Shown in pieces: positions 11,716-25,201 of a DNA stretch of 64,000 nucleotides. A program made the position numbers and the translations under genes. Position 1 is the stretch's first letter. The number at the start of each line of letters is the position of its first letter. Under the pieces are notes generated by a model. The model was not told the DNA's origin and searched no databases. It saw only the letters and a program-made list of their open reading frames with translations. This DNA is from Phytoseiulus persimilis (taxonomy: Eukaryota; Arthropoda; Arachnida; Mesostigmata; Phytoseiidae): the NCBI GenBank assembly GCA_037576195.1, contig CM075101.1:26908001-26972000 (forward strand), read 5' to 3'.

Positions 11716-14700
11716 AGAGCTAAGAAACGTGGAAGAGATGAAGTTCTGTGAATCCCTTAGACAGCGATGGAAACTACATCGACATTCATCTAAGGCAAAG
11801 GAACATGCTCACAAGGGCTGAGGGGGCGCGAATACGGACTTGCATCTTCATCCCTTGAGGGAGACGAAGCTGAGGACAGACGGGCTCGGAGTTCCATCAA
11901 TCCCCTTAAGTGCTGCAGAGATTCACTCCATCGAAGTGGCTTCATGATGAGATAAACAACTACAGAATGTGGGTCCGCGCCAGGGAGCATGAGCGAATGG
12001 CGGTTACGATGGGATTCCTCAGCTCTATCATCGGGTAAGATGATGCAAGCGTGTTTTTAGACCCCCGTGTTGCCGCACAAGTTATGATTCCGCATTCATG
12101 ACTACGGACTTTAGTTCTCCTTTCGGCTGCTCCCGGGAACCGGTTGTCATGGCGCTCTCGTGGATTACGACCAGGTATTCTCCAATTTCTGCACACCCCT
12201 GGCAGCTCGATACCGGCAATCAAATATTTCCCAACACGATTTTCGCCTGTCCTTCAATTACATTGTAAACCAGTTATTCTGAACCGAGGGCCGTGTGGGT
12301 CAAAAAGAAGCCAAAGCTTAGGGGAGCATGGGAGATTTCCCTGGGCCACGTCACTGATATTCACGGATGGAGACTTTGGACTTATACTCAAAATCCACAA
12401 CAAAAAACTTGATGATACTTCGGAAGTCCTGATGAACTTCAGCCCCATATTGTCCGTCTCCGCACTCAGAGTTTGTGGCGGGTTTCAGAGCGCCACGACT
12501 TCCTCTTTCCGGCGTGAGGGAGGCCAGGGGCCCGAAAATACTGAGAACCACCCTTCTAGACGTTAAGCATAGTGAGGTTGAACATTTGGTTGGGGCATGT
12601 TAGTAAGCTCAGGAGAGGAAGACTGCGTGACTTTTCTGGGCTCCGTACAGCGAGACTCCGCAGGCTAGGTGTGCCACTGTTCGGCGAGCACCACCATCTC
12701 GATGCGCTTTGTCAAGATGTAAAGTTCTGAGAGAATAGGTGGAATGGTGGGGAGGTCGCCAGCGGATATACGAGATGGAGTGAATCTGCCCGCAAGAAAT
12801 TGCACAGCACAACGGAAGCGTTGGAATGTTGCTCGATTGTAGCGATTCGAATCATGGCTGTCTATCGGTCTGAAAGTGCCCAACTTGCCTCAAGATTATC
12901 TCGTTTGGCACGAAGAATAGAGTAGATTTTCAGCACTTCGCGGGGTTTGTTCAGTCCGGGAATAAAGTTCGGCTTCAGTGGAAAGATTGCCTCGCCTCGT
13001 TTCGAGTTGGAGACAAGCTTCCTACTTTCGATAGGGTTCGCGTGACCGTTCTCTCATCGGCGTCTGCTCGGACCCGGGAGTTTGGAAAACACCACGATCG
13101 AAACTTTTTTTGCACCTGGGGGACCTCTCTATACAACGTGAGAGAGTTCTAGTCGCTATGCCTTATGGTCTACCCGTTGCCTACAGCTCATGAATGCTCC
13201 TAATCCCCCGCTTGAGGCTGGTGGAATTTCGAATCATCCCGAAGATATAGAAAATATTCCGCTATTCCCAGTGAGCCATATTTGTTTCTTTCATTTGTCA
13301 AGCAGCACTCCTTCGAGGCCTCATTCGTTCTATGGCGAGAGCGGGAATCAAATTTTGGAGTCAGCTCTCGACTCTCGACGAGTGGGTCTCGAAAAATCGA
13401 ACATTGGAAGGAACCAACGAAAGCTTTCACTTTCCACCGATGGATCGAACCCTGAGAGTAACTCCATTGCGGCGTTGGAAGAACTTCGAGCGGCGGCGTG
13501 TGGACTTATCACGGCTGCAAAAAGTGCTTCGCGGCCATATTGTGGATACTCTGTGCGTTGAGCCTGCAACACCGAACGAGATTGCGGAGGACCAGCTTGA
13601 CCAGAGGGACGTCTCAGTTGTCTTCACGTTGCAATGATTGCGATTCTACATCATGGTCCGGTGTGAGTAGTGATTCGAGAACGAAACCGCCCAATTATCA
13701 CTGGAAAATCTGAAGCTGAGTACGAATCTCGCGAGTGTCTCTCGGTCTGGAGGCGAGTTTGAGGTCGATCATCTCGGTTGATCCACTGAGCGAGAAAGTT
13801 CGTTGGGCGCGATGAGCTCCACGCAGTTTTTCGGGCGTTACAGACTCGGCAAGCCGATGGGTGAACATATTTATGTCAACGGTCAAGTAGCAGCTGAAAG
13901 GCTGGTAACCCATTCTTGAACAATCGTCGAGAGCTACGATAATTATTGACACTATGTCTCAACTCATCATTCATTGAGAGCAATCAATGATTGCCACGGT
14001 TATGATGATGGTCTTGGACGAATCAGAGAACGGTGTGTTAGTGAATGAATTACATCAAACGATGCGTCAAGAAATCAGACCAGCCGCTGGAGTCCTAGCG
14101 AAAAACGGGAAGAAATCTTCCTGATATTGGGCACCCGTCCCGCCGCATATGGAATCAACATATGTATCTCGGTGATTCCCGCCTTCGTCCGGGCCTCAAG
14201 AGGAAAAACTCTGCCGACCCTTGGTCTAGAGTTGCTTCAACGCATAACACGACCCCATTCGAGAGCAAGCTTCGAGACCTAGTTCTACCTCGCGCAGATG
14301 TGTGATGAATTAGAATTCGAGCTTCGAGAAATCTGGAAACATCAATGAGCATCAGCCCAGTCTGAGAAGCATCTTTCTTTCAAGCAGCCCGAGACCGTCG
14401 ATACGAGGGGACGAAGACAAGCCTTCTCTGTGGCTGCTCAGCACATAATGCTGGAGACTACCTTCAAAATTGAGGCTCCCCAAGCCAGTGCCGCGTAGAG
14501 CACGCTCCTGAGATAGGACAGCTTTGGAACCCAACGCCCGCGAGATCCGCCCGACCTCTCCCACCGCTCGCGGATCCGAGCGGGTAGTACAGCGCGCGCT
14601 GATCTCTCGGGAACATCGGCGGCGTCCGACACTCCGTTCGATGAGTGAAGTCCACGTGTGATATCCAATCACAATTTTCGGACAACTGTGCGGCGCTTGC

Positions 14701-17700
14701 GACTCGAATCGTGCGCCATTCCGTTCCGTGTTAGATGAGCAACTATACGCATGTTCTTCGGGCGGGTACGGCCCGATACCTGCTCTGGGAATCAGGGAAT
14801 CCCATCTCTCCTCCCATTTAGAGTGCGGGATTCGTAAATCTATTGAAGCTTCAGGGCTCATCTCTCTCGCCGACGAACGTTGATCACACAGAGCCCATCA
14901 AGGAGCTAGTTTGAGCGGAAGAGCGAGAAATCTCGGGGATCCTTGCAGATAGAATTAAGGAAACGGGAAAGCTTTGGAACTGTATTCGACAACGCGTTCA
15001 TATGTCTGGAACGCACCGACTTTGCGGATCACGAGGAAAGCTCCCCTGACTCCGGATCCAATGCAACTCACCAGGTTCTTGGAAGAGTGGAGAGCGGGTA
15101 TGCTTCATTCCCGAATCTGCCACGGGAGCCGCACACGCTTCCTTGTCGAAATCTGACCAGAGAAACGTGGCAAGTCACGTGAGCTCAAGACATTATGAGC
15201 ATCGATAAGAAGGACAGGCGCTAAACGCTTGTCGTTAACTGAGCTGGTGAGGAGAACGCCATGAAGCACGCGCTGAGACACAGTTGGAATTTCTAGTGCG
15301 TAGGCTCCGTAGCCGTGACCCATATACCTCAGATTTTGAGCGCGCACAGATCAAGGGATACTCTCGGTCAAACCGTAGTTAACGGTGGGATCCAGCAAAG
15401 CAGAGAGAGAGCCGTCTCTATGGTTAAGAGGTACATTCAGAGTTTCTTCGATGGTTTCATCCCTCATGAGCGAGTTTATCTTCAGTTCAAATAGCTAGCC
15501 TCTCCGAACTGAAACCTCACGCAGTCGCGAGACGAGCCGGTCAATAACCATTTGGTGTGCACGCTGCATGACTCAGACGTAAATGATGGACCCCGACAAC
15601 GCTCCGGTAGGCTGCCACGAAGCTCCACGAGAGTAAGGCGGCCTATTCTTCTTTGTCGTAAAAAGGCTCTGTGATTGTTGCCTGGCGTCATTCCAAGTTG
15701 AAGGGGTGAGCCTCGGAGGCACACACAGCAGTTTTGCGACCTGCAACGAAACCAAATAAAAAGGAGAAAGCTCACTGGAGACGCATTCCAGCATACCGTA
15801 TCCTGACCGCATCGTCCAATGAAGGAGGCTTCGCGTTCGTTCAATTGGGTCATAGTTCCATAATCCGAAAGCTGCCTCGGTGCACCCTGTTCCCTGCTCG
15901 GAATATCAGTTGTTCCATCTGCTGCACGAGCGTCGAGCGGAATTTCTCTTGGGGAGGCGATCCGGATTGGCCGGAGACCAGTTTCCTGGTAGATGAAATT
16001 ATCTGAATGAATCATCGACTTTCCCTGATCTCTTGAGGCAGAAGCTTCGGATTCTCCTTTGCGCCAAATTCTCTTCGTGGTAGTGGTTTGTTAGTGTCAG
16101 ACGAGGAACCTCTTTCCAAAAGTGCGCATCACCAATGTCACATCCACACCTTCGAGTCATCCGAAGTATAGAGGATGATTCGTCGGTCCAAAGTCAATGC
16201 ACTTTCTTCCAAGCCGTGATCTTTGGTTCCTCGGAAGAGAGCTACCCGTGAAGGCAGAAACGTCAGAACGTGTTCACAACAAACCGAGTGAGCTATGCGC
16301 CTGTCTGAACCGAAACTGTATCCCAAGAGGGCAGACTGAAGCCGGTGTGCAAACTTTGAATCTGATACTTCGCGAAGATCCCGAGCTCTCCCTCAATAAT
16401 CACCAAACTTTCTCGAATAGCGCTGATTTGCCGCAGCGTTCTTGTTTGCGAATCCGGGACAGGAACAAACATCAGACGAAGGCATTCACGACGGAAAAAA
16501 ATCTCATGAACAAGCGCTAAAATTGCACCGTGTGTGGGATTATCAGTTTAAAGATCGCTAAATGAAGCTTGAGGCGTTTTCCACAACCGTTCCAGAAAGC
16601 GCCTTCCGGTGAGATCCCCTCGAAGAAACCTATACGGAAAGAGTGCACGGCTCAGACTTGTTCCTCCGACGTACCCTGACTACTCTGTACTCCACAGAAT
16701 GGCTCCGAAATCGGATTCGCTGACGTATCTCTCCGATTTGCCGAATGTTTGTTCACACAAAATCAGGGGTATTCCTTGGAGAGGTGCTAGTAGAGTTCAT
16801 AAAAGTCACTCTCAGAGCTCCCCCAGTTCGTTCGAGTTGATATGAGTCGTAGATCCTACACAATGAACGCACGGCGTCCGAAAATTTCGCTTCGCCCCTG
16901 ATAAAAGCAGATTTCGTCGTCTACACGGTTCGCAATCCGCCAATTGGAATAGCCAATTCATTGGAGGGCTTGCACCTGCGATAACACACTCCTTCCCTCC
17001 TCTTTCTTGTCTCGTTAGGGAGCTCCCCAGGAACATCGAAGCCCTGGTTTCCCGGATGCTACATACGGGGACAAGACTCACATGAACCACAATTTTCAAA
17101 AGCATCGTTAGCCACGAAACCGTTCCGTTTGTTTCAATTGTTTTTCTGACTCCTTGGAGCTCCAACGGGAAATGCGCCGAGATTCTCGGTGCTGAAACGG
17201 TCGCGCAAGAAGAAGCGCATCAACAGGTCCGGGTCCTCGTACTTTCGTACATCTGGTGCTTTGCACCGCCAACTCGAGCATCGCTTCCCAAGCAGAACTT
17301 CACGCACTCATTCCACGACGGCTTCGGGCAGGAAACGCGGCAGCGGTCGCCTGGAATCGGAGGAATGATTTTCCCCAGCGCATTGGAACGCCTCGAGTCC
17401 AAGGTCATCTGTCCCCTCTAATCGACTCGAGGCGGCTAGCATATTCATATCACAAGCTGTGCTATCATTCGTCATCTGTCGATGACATTCTGAGGCTAAC
17501 AATTTCCTTTCTGCTTGGCATCGGAAGCCACCATGGGTTCTACGTTCCTGTTATGGCTTCCTGTTTCGAGCTCACACACTTGGGTTGCTGCAGAGAGCTT
17601 TTGCTTCTCGTTTTTCCCGCCCGAGGATTCGTACTGTGGAGAGCACTTTCTCTGGAAAATGCGCGCGTCGAGTAATGAACCGTATAGAATTTAGCGGCTT

Positions 17701-19617
17701 CAAACTAATGCCCTACCCGTGGGGTGCAACAAGAGTTGGAGCTGCCTTCGCAGACAGAGCGAACCAAGTCGTCACTTCGAAGCATGGCCATGTTGGATCT
17801 TGGATTGAGCTGGGCGATGAAGTCGCCATCGGAGTTGGGAGAGATATTTCATTCCACAGTCGATGCGCAAAGCTCACCTGGCGGGCGACTCTCAACAGCG
17901 GAGCCGTTTCCTGTCCGACGGAACTCTGGCAAACGCGGACGAGGGACTCTTGGTTCGCACTCTGCACCTCGCATTTCTCCAACCCCTCTCTCCCTCTATC
18001 TATCAACATCCGGACAATTCCCAAATTGAACCCCCGAAGACAGGAGGGCTACAGCTTAGACAGGTGGATGGGTCGAACGCGGTACAAAGCTCGACGGTGA
18101 CAGAAACAAAAATCTACACGTTGACGGTCTCTCATCGAAATCAGAGACATTTTTTTCCTGTTCGAGCGACCGTAAAACAGGAGGAGTCAGCCTCGCTAGA
18201 AAAAAAACGAAACAGAAGAATAACAGGTCTCCGATGTCCAAGGGACTTCCAATAATGGGATCGTCGAGGCCCGGGACTACGAGGCTGGGAGTTCCCTGTA
18301 TTCCAGGTCCTTGATTGGTTCATCGGCTCGTTCTTGTGTGGTAGAGTGATTGGAGCAGCTTCGCTCCCGTAATGGCCGCCATCATGCCATTGGTTATCGG
18401 GCTCGATTGAGAGAAAACGCTACGAGTGTTCAGTAGGGACGTATAGCGCTGGCATAGATTCGACGGTTGATTCACGAAGTGCTCGGTTCGTCAAACCACC
18501 CAACGCTTTCTTGTGCCCCTGATCGGACTCCTGCGACCGAATCCGGTCGAAGTAGTCAAGGTTGAGTGAGACACAATCTGTCCGTGAACCGGGCCAACTG
18601 TCTGAAACAGTACCCAAACGAGCGAGAGTCGCTTGGGCTCTGTTATCAAGCCTGTGAGTACTGCCAAAAAAATCCGTAAGCTGTAAACAGGAAGTCAAAG
18701 AACTCCGAGAGGAATCGGTAAGGGGCACTGGGAATCCTCTCTCAGTTAATCTCCAGGGCCGTGCCGCTGTCCGACTGAGCGCAGAACCACCGACACTGAT
18801 TGCGAGCCACTTCCGCTCTTCTCGGGTCCGGAGGCTCAAGGTATTTTAGTAATGCCTCCATTGTATTAACTCACTGGATGAGAAGATTCGGCGCAAGCTC
18901 TCGCTTCCAATGTATTAAGGGAGGGCTTCCGAGCCAGGCATGTGGTTCTGCGGAGGCTTCTGAGAGTGGCCAATACAATGAGGGATCACCGGGGCTAGAA
19001 AAAGGCTTACAGCAACTTTCGTTGACTTCGAGGGAATCTCATTTCTGTCGTGATCGGTCGTGGATTCTTCTTCTCCAAATTTATCCCTCGATAAGTGCTG
19101 TAGACCTGGTCAGAATTCCTTTATATATCCGCTGTGCCAACTTGTCCAAACTGCGGCTCCAGACTGATTTCGGTCCGATGATGATGGAGCATCGGGCTTC
19201 GGCCGATTTGGCTAATACAATAATGCCTGCAGGGGGACCTATCTCAGTGCAGTTGAATTTGAATGTGACAGACGTGTAACGAACAGAGGATTCATCCGCA
19301 CAGACTTTTTGTTCGGACAAATCCAGGGATATCAAGTTCTTTGTATGTAACCCAACTTTTTTACTCCGGGAGTATCAATTGCGGATGTACCGAGCAGGCC
19401 AAGAGTTCTCGCTAATTGGGGACATCAATGACAGCTGGGAAGCTACGTGTGTATCTACGCTGTTCCGCTTCAAGGGTCGGCTCTGCTCGGGGCTGAGGAG
19501 TGTCACTAGGAATACCCTCGCATGCTCCGTAAGAACCCTCTGAATTATACATTCAAATGACCTCCGCGAGTTCATTGCCTCCAGTGCCCCTCTTGTAAAG
19601 GATCGAGGAGCGTCTGA
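11716..19617. other. Long featureless interval
   Basis: Frames reach 177 codons (minus 15482-16015), 171 (plus 17585-18100) and 169 (minus 14352-14861), about what chance gives here. At 17.6-18.1 kb three frames are open together on two strands. No domain, splice-supported model, RNA gene or element terminus could be supported. Confidence 0.4.
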
Positions 19618-20457
19618 CAAGGGAACTATACGAAGTGTAACACCCAGATTTGAATGAGAGGGTGCCCGTTCGGTGGTCTATGCTGGGGCATGTTTGGGCC
19701 CGCAGTTGATCGTCTTGAATGGATCCGTGTTTTTTTTTCTCGGGGAGCCCGAAATCCGGAAAAAATACGTTTTCCGGCTTTCCAGGGCCCATTGACTCCC
19801 CTATTTCTGATTAGTGCCTGGAGTTTTCGACTCTGAATCAGTGACTGAACCAGGTTGTACACAGAGAGATCGAGTGAATCTTTTTTCACCTAAATCAAAG
19901 CGGAAAGCAATATTCTGGGTGAACTATGAGGCATAGTCTTCAACAGGTGTTTAGCCCATTTCATACCATGCTGCTCACGTATGCAAAGTTTTTCTTGGTG
20001 TATTCAACAAAACTTGGGAGAGCAATGCTACAGAATATGCTTGCTTGTAATTGATTGTTTTTTTGCGTCATTCCTCTCGCTAGGAGTTGCTTCCGTCGTC
20101 CTCAGGACGTCGGAGCTAATCCACGACCATGAACGCAAGGAGGTGTCATATCGTGCTGCCGCTCGGTTGCAAACGATCCAGGGGGAAGAAGTGAGTGCCT
20201 AGTCCGTCTCAATGCTTATTCCCCATATCGTTCACTAATTAAGGGTCAAAAACTCGAGTCACCAATCAATAACAGGGGGTCAATCGGCGCTGGAAAACAG
20301 GAGAACCTCTTTTTTTCGGCATTTCGGACCTCCCTAGAAAAAAAACAGGGGCCCATTCAAGACGATCAACTGTGGGCCAGAACATGACCCACCTTGGACT
20401 ACAAAACGGGCAGCTTCTCATTCAAATCTGGATGTTACACTTCGTATAGTTCCCTTG
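19618..20457. mobile_element. TIR element with about 227-bp inverted repeats
   Basis: The left arm (19618 to about 19844) starts CAAGGGAACTATACGAAGTG, and the right arm (about 20231-20457) ends in its exact reverse complement. The two arms align along their length with scattered mismatches and small indels. Both contain an internal T-run and a CAGTTGATCGTCTTGAATG segment. The trinucleotide TGA flanks both ends (19615-19617 and 20458-20460), compatible with a 3-bp target duplication. The roughly 385-bp centre encodes no transposase; a 73-codon frame at 19981-20202 is not recognised. It is therefore a non-autonomous DNA transposon or foldback element. The superfamily is not assigned. Confidence 0.8.
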
Positions 20458-20740
20458 TGAGCGATGGCTGGAAGTGGGGTCAGAGGTGCCCGACGGCATA
20501 AGACAGGATGCGCAGTACCGAACCAACTTCGCTGGAGAGCTCGGGGTACGAGAACAGCATCGTGATACGAGGAGTCGATGAAATTCTCCTGAAACTGTCA
20601 GAACCTTTCAAGTAGGTTCGAGGGTGATTTGAATCTCCAAAAGATTGGGTCCTCGCGCAGTCAACATTTTGAACTTGAAGCTTGCGGAGTATATTTATCC
20701 ATTCGAGATCCGTGAGTGAGGATTCAGCGTTCTTGACAAG

Positions 20741-21504
20741 TCAACGTTCGATATCTTGAAAATTAGATCCGGCCCAAACCGTGCGCATCGGATCCTACAT
20801 CAAAAAAGAGGGAAGCGGCCACCGTCGTTCTGGGCTGAAGCCCCCAAAAGAATATGGGCAATTCTTCGTATCCGACCGCTATGTACAGGGTGTGTTTTTT
20901 TAGCTGCACTCCCCTGCGTGGCCTGCGTGTTTTGAGCTTTATTTCGGTCGAATTTTACCCGATCTGGGAACTTCGATCGGAAGCTCTTGAACAGGCGCAT
21001 CTTTCCATATTTTTTTTTTCTTTCCACGAACGGATCAGTGTTGTGTTTTCCAGAGCTCGTCGAAGTCTTCCCCAATTCAATCCTTAGCCCTAGAGAGGAC
21101 CGACCAGGGAATCTCATCAGTGAAATTTCCGAAATCGGCTTACGTGAGGAGTTACGGGCGGTTCTCCACGGGAGTGGTCGGCGGGGGGTCTGGAGGGCTC
21201 AATTTTGGGGGTATCTCGTCTTGAATACCGCTTCTCCGATTCGCAGCCGATCTGCGAGTTCTGTAAGTGGGATCGAGAGTAATCTCTCCATTTTTTATTT
21301 TCCGAAATCGGTTGAGAATCGGCGATGTCCTGGTCGGCTGCTACTCAAAGAACACACCCTGTACATAGCGGTCGAATATGGAAAATCGCTCATATTTTTG
21401 GGGGCTCCAGCCCAGAACGACGGTGGACGCTTTTCCTATTTTTCATTTGGGATACGATGTGCACCGTTTGGGCCGGATCTAATTTTCAAGATATCGAAGG
21501 TTCA
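20741..21504. mobile_element. Second long-inverted-repeat element
   Basis: The left arm (about 20741-20915) and right arm (about 21330-21504) are reverse complements with moderate divergence. Shared blocks include TTCGATATCTTGAAAATTAG, GATCCGGCCCAAAC, CCACCGTCGTTCTGGGCTG and GACCGCTATGTACAGGGTGT. Within the arms, ACAGGGTGTG (20885-20894) and CACACCCTGT (21353-21362) face inward, a motif common at arthropod repeat termini. No clear TSD is visible, and homology may fade slightly beyond the stated ends. The roughly 410-bp centre holds the segment found again inverted at 24.3 kb. No transposase is encoded. Confidence 0.7.
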
Positions 21505-24267
21505 CTCGTGAGACGATTAGGACATGGACCTGGTCATAATGCACTGGGAATCATGGAAGGTTGTCTCGAATTCAAACAGAGGGAAGTTGCGTTCAGCCTG
21601 AACTGAATCGATTCTCGGGGGACTTCGCTCTCTCTTCCTGGTCAACGTCTTGTATATGGGCGATAGATCTTAGAAAGGTGCTCCACGCACTCGTTGGATA
21701 TTTTTTTTTCCAGTTTCGGTCGGCTGAGCTCGAGCGTCCGCTGGGGGGCGGGACCGATCGGAGGCGCGAAGCGAACATGGGACATTCCATTCCCAGTCGT
21801 TGACAGACAAAAAGTCGACTCAACAGCCAATGAGTCGCGCTAAATCTTTCCCTAGCAATACGGCAGAGGATATTTGAGCATGTGGCGAAGCCGATTCTCT
21901 ACAATGCGAGTTCGGATCCGGCTCCTTATTAGACAAAGAGCGGGAAGTTATCGTCGGCGAGTCAAGACGTGTGTGTTTTACAATTCTATCCTATTCGGCG
22001 CCGTCGGTTTGGGCCTTGGAATTGATGTTGTGAATCGGAGCAGCTTCTTCCCAGATTCTTGATGTGAAGCACCCTTCTTTGGCTGAGCCTTTGTGCCGAG
22101 AACGACTCGCTCTTTTTCGGAAGTTTCCGGTTCCCGCTGAGCTCATGCTCTTCATTGAGGCTCCCTTGCTGACCGACTGACTCCTTTGTCTGGAGAGAAG
22201 CGCTCCGAGTTTGTTGTTCTCTTCACGCTGTCGCGAATCGGGAGGAGAGTGAACTAGCATTCCCCGCCGAAGTCGAGGAAGTGCTCGAGAGCCCTGGAAG
22301 TCGGCCATTCTTGGATACACCTCTAAGAGGATTCTCGCGAGGGTTCGGCTCCCTCAGTTCAGACACCTCAGAGGTCGATCTGCCCGCGATGATACGGGAT
22401 GCAGAATGGGAATCAACTCGCAGGTTGAGGACCGTGGTGGACAGCGTCCCGCGTAGCCATCCAATATTTGCTGGGATTTGTCATCTGTCAGATAATGGCT
22501 TCGAGCGAGCGATTCTGCTTCCGCACCGCGACGAAACGATCATAATCCTCTGATTCCGGCGGACATACTCAGATGTCATCGCCGATCGAGAGAGGTCAAC
22601 GTTTCACCTCGAAGTCTTGGGAGCGATTCTCGTGCCCCCCTCCCCCTCGCCAGCACATAGAACGGTCCCTTGAAGTATGCTTTCTTCCCATGATGCCGTG
22701 AGCTCCCAGGCTGCGCGGGTCGCCCGGGAGATCCAGATCTACCGAGCGCGCTCTTCTCCTGCTTAATCGTCTCTCGAATCTAGGATTTTCCATAGTTGAG
22801 ATCCGAGGAGCTCTCTTAGCGAGAGGACCGATGACCATGAATAATGCGAAGCTCTGTCAACTTGAACATCTTGTTCCGAGGAGAGGCAGAGAGGTAGTTT
22901 CACAAATGGATCCAGTTCGGTTTCCGACGGTACGTGGCTAAGCGCTTGTATCCGACGATTACCCACAGCGAAGTCTGACCTCGCCGTCGGGGAGATTTCC
23001 AATAGGCCTCTGCTCGGCCCTCGAGGGACCCGACGAAAGCCGCCGCACGGACAACAGATTTTCCGTATCCTTCTGAGTATGGGAGAATGTGTGACTCTGG
23101 GAAATGTTATGCGCGAGTCTCATACTGATAGTTCTGTGTATTGGTCGCTAGCAGGAAAGTCACGAGTTCCCAATATCTTCGAATCTGCTCTTTCGAACGT
23201 TTTCTAATTTAGTCCCCCGCGCGTGATTTGATCTGTATTGGCCAAAATTGTGTTCTCAGTCAGCAACAATCGGATAATCGAGACTTTCTGGACTCGTTTC
23301 TATGAGCCGCTTCGGGAACAGTTTCTCTCATTCTCCTCACTTGGGAATTGGAGAGTGCCTGTGCGTCTCCAAGTAGCGTCTCAAGGACTCCGGAGGATGA
23401 GTCTTCCCGTCTGCCGGTCAGATCAGAGTTATGGCTTGACGTTCTCAGGTTGGTTACGCATAGGGAGTGACGAGTAAACATTCCTTCGCGATGAGGTGAG
23501 GGGCCCTAGATCCTAGCCGTCGGGGAACGAATCGGTCTCCCGTACCCCCACACACATGTCTGAATCCTGCCAAGGAGTCTGGAATGAATGAAGTTCGTCT
23601 AGCAGTGAGCTCCGGAAAGCCTTTCTCAATCAAGTTTCCATCGATTCCCCCTGCCCTCGACTAGCTCATATGGGGTTCACCTCTCCTCGATAATTATTTG
23701 ATAGAGGATAATGCGGAGGTAGTTTGTCTACCAGACGCATTGTTCATGAGTTCAGAACCCAGACAGAGAGATTGAGGTTGAAGGAGAGAGGCAGTTGATT
23801 TGTCAAGGAGCTGAATCGACTCTTCCTCTCATCAACCAGTATGCCAGGGGTCGTTAAACTGTGTGCCGCGGCTGCGAGGGGCGCCACGCTACGGCACGCT
23901 CTTTTCACCTGTTCTCTCGGAGTGGTGGCGAACGCCTTCCGGATCGCCTCCCTCAACTCCTCCTCGTTCCTCCGCGCTCGTTTGTTTCACTTCACCACAA
24001 TGTGGTTCCAAACTAAGGAATCCAGAGTATTCAGATTGGGCTGTTTGGAGGCCACAGATTCTTGTCCCAGAACGAGCAGACCTGTCCGGGACCAGTGTTG
24101 GCCGTTATGACCCCGCAGAGTTGTCGGCGCGTTTTCGAGCGGAGCAATGAGAGGAGCGGTCAGTGACTTTCGAGGTGAAACAAAAATTATCGGATTGACC
24201 CGGTCAGTTCGTTTTCGGGTAGTTTGGCTCGGAACAAGAAACGTTTGCCATCGGTGAGTTTTCCGAT
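21505..24267. other. No gene recognised
   Basis: Frames are at most 109 codons (minus 21991-22320), on both strands. No motif, element end or RNA gene is seen. Confidence 0.35.
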
Positions 24268-24430
24268 ATCGGCAAGATAAAATTGAGGAAAACTCTAACG
24301 AGCTCCGGAAAGCGCAATACCGATCTAAATATTGAAAATGAAAATGCAGAAAGATGCGCCTTTTCGAGAGAAATCTCTCCGGATCAGATGCAATTTGACC
24401 GGAATACAGCTCAAAACACGGAGGCCACTA
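24268..24430 (-). repeat. Inverted dispersed copy of 20.9-21.08 kb
   Basis: The segment aligns with the reverse complement of about 20915-21080, in the centre of the second long-inverted-repeat element. Shared landmarks are ACGAGCTCYGGAAA, AAAGATGCGCCT and AGCTCAAAACACG followed by AGGCCAC. Similarity stops where the 45-bp minisatellite starts, so this looks like a truncated copy of the same family with the array grown into or beside it. Confidence 0.6.
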
Positions 24431-24440
24431 AAATGTTGCC

Positions 24441-24990
24441 CATTCGACCGACAAGGTGGTTCCGGGATGGATCTGAGAATACTTTCCGGAATCTCGGGAG
24501 TGAATCTGATCTGACCATACTTTTCTGGGTCAGGGGGAATGATTCCGGGATTGATCTGACCGTACCTAATTGGGTATAAGGATGTGATTCCGAAATCGAT
24601 CTGACCACACTCTCCTGGCTCTAGGTGGTGATTCCGGGGTCGATCTGACCATACTTTTTGGGTCTGGGGAGGTAGTTCCGAGGTCAATCTCACCATGCTG
24701 TTTTGAAACAACAGAGGTGGTTTCGGGATCGATCTAACCAAACGCCTTGGAGACTGAGGAAGTGGTTTCGGGAACAATCAGACCATAGCCCTTGTAGACC
24801 AAAGGAGTTGTTTGGGAATTCATCTGACCCTTTTTTCCTGCTCTAAAGAGAAGGTCCCGAGGTCTATCTAACCATATTCTCCGAGATTCATGGAGGTGAT
24901 TCCGAGGTCGATACGACGATACTTTTCAGAGTTCAAGGAGGTGATTCCCGAGTCGATCTCACCATACTCTTCGAAGTCCATGGACGAGAT
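24441..24990. repeat. 45-bp minisatellite, about 12 diverged units
   Basis: Units carry a core like GATTCCGAGGTCGATCTGACCATACT followed by a more variable linker. The core recurs at 24541, 24586, 24630, 24674, 24719, 24764, 24809, 24853, 24898, 24943 and 24988, a 44-45 bp period. Units differ from each other noticeably, so the array is not freshly expanded. The period is a multiple of three and the minus strand is open across most of it (24325-24777, 150 codons) as a 15-residue repeat with alternating Pro, Arg, Ser and Ile. No domain or start supports a real protein. Confidence 0.85.
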
Positions 24991-25013
24991 TCGTCGGCTT
25001 GAAATCCACGGGT

Positions 25014-25201
25014 GTGTATAAGAGCTCAGAAGCCCGCCAACGAGACTCTACGGGAGTTTCTTCGATTGCAAGCTGCAAGAAGAGCTACGGAAATACCCTG
25101 AGACGCCGTTCAGTGTCGGATCCGACGGGCTGCCACTCAATCCTCAAGAAGAGCTTCAGAAACATCCGGAGAAACGATTCAACGTCGATTCTGAGAAGCT
25201 G
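25014..25201 (+). repeat. 57-bp repeat, three copies, protein-like frame
   Basis: Copies begin near 25018, at 25076 and at 25145, each opening with AAGAGCT. The last two are separated by an extra 12 bp (period 69). In one plus frame the last two copies read QEELRKYPETPFSV and QEELQKHPEKRFNV, so substitutions largely preserve residue type. The frame is bounded by TAA just upstream (near 25018) and TAG at 25236. It may be a fragment of a repetitive coding exon or a coincidence of tandem duplication. Confidence 0.5.

Noticed and set aside
14352-14861. 169-codon minus frame as a gene
   Set aside because: Length is at the chance level for the window; no domain, splice site or conserved motif.
24325-24777. 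150-codon minus frame as a repeat protein
   Set aside because: It is the translation of the 45-bp minisatellite; no start context or flanking exon supports it.
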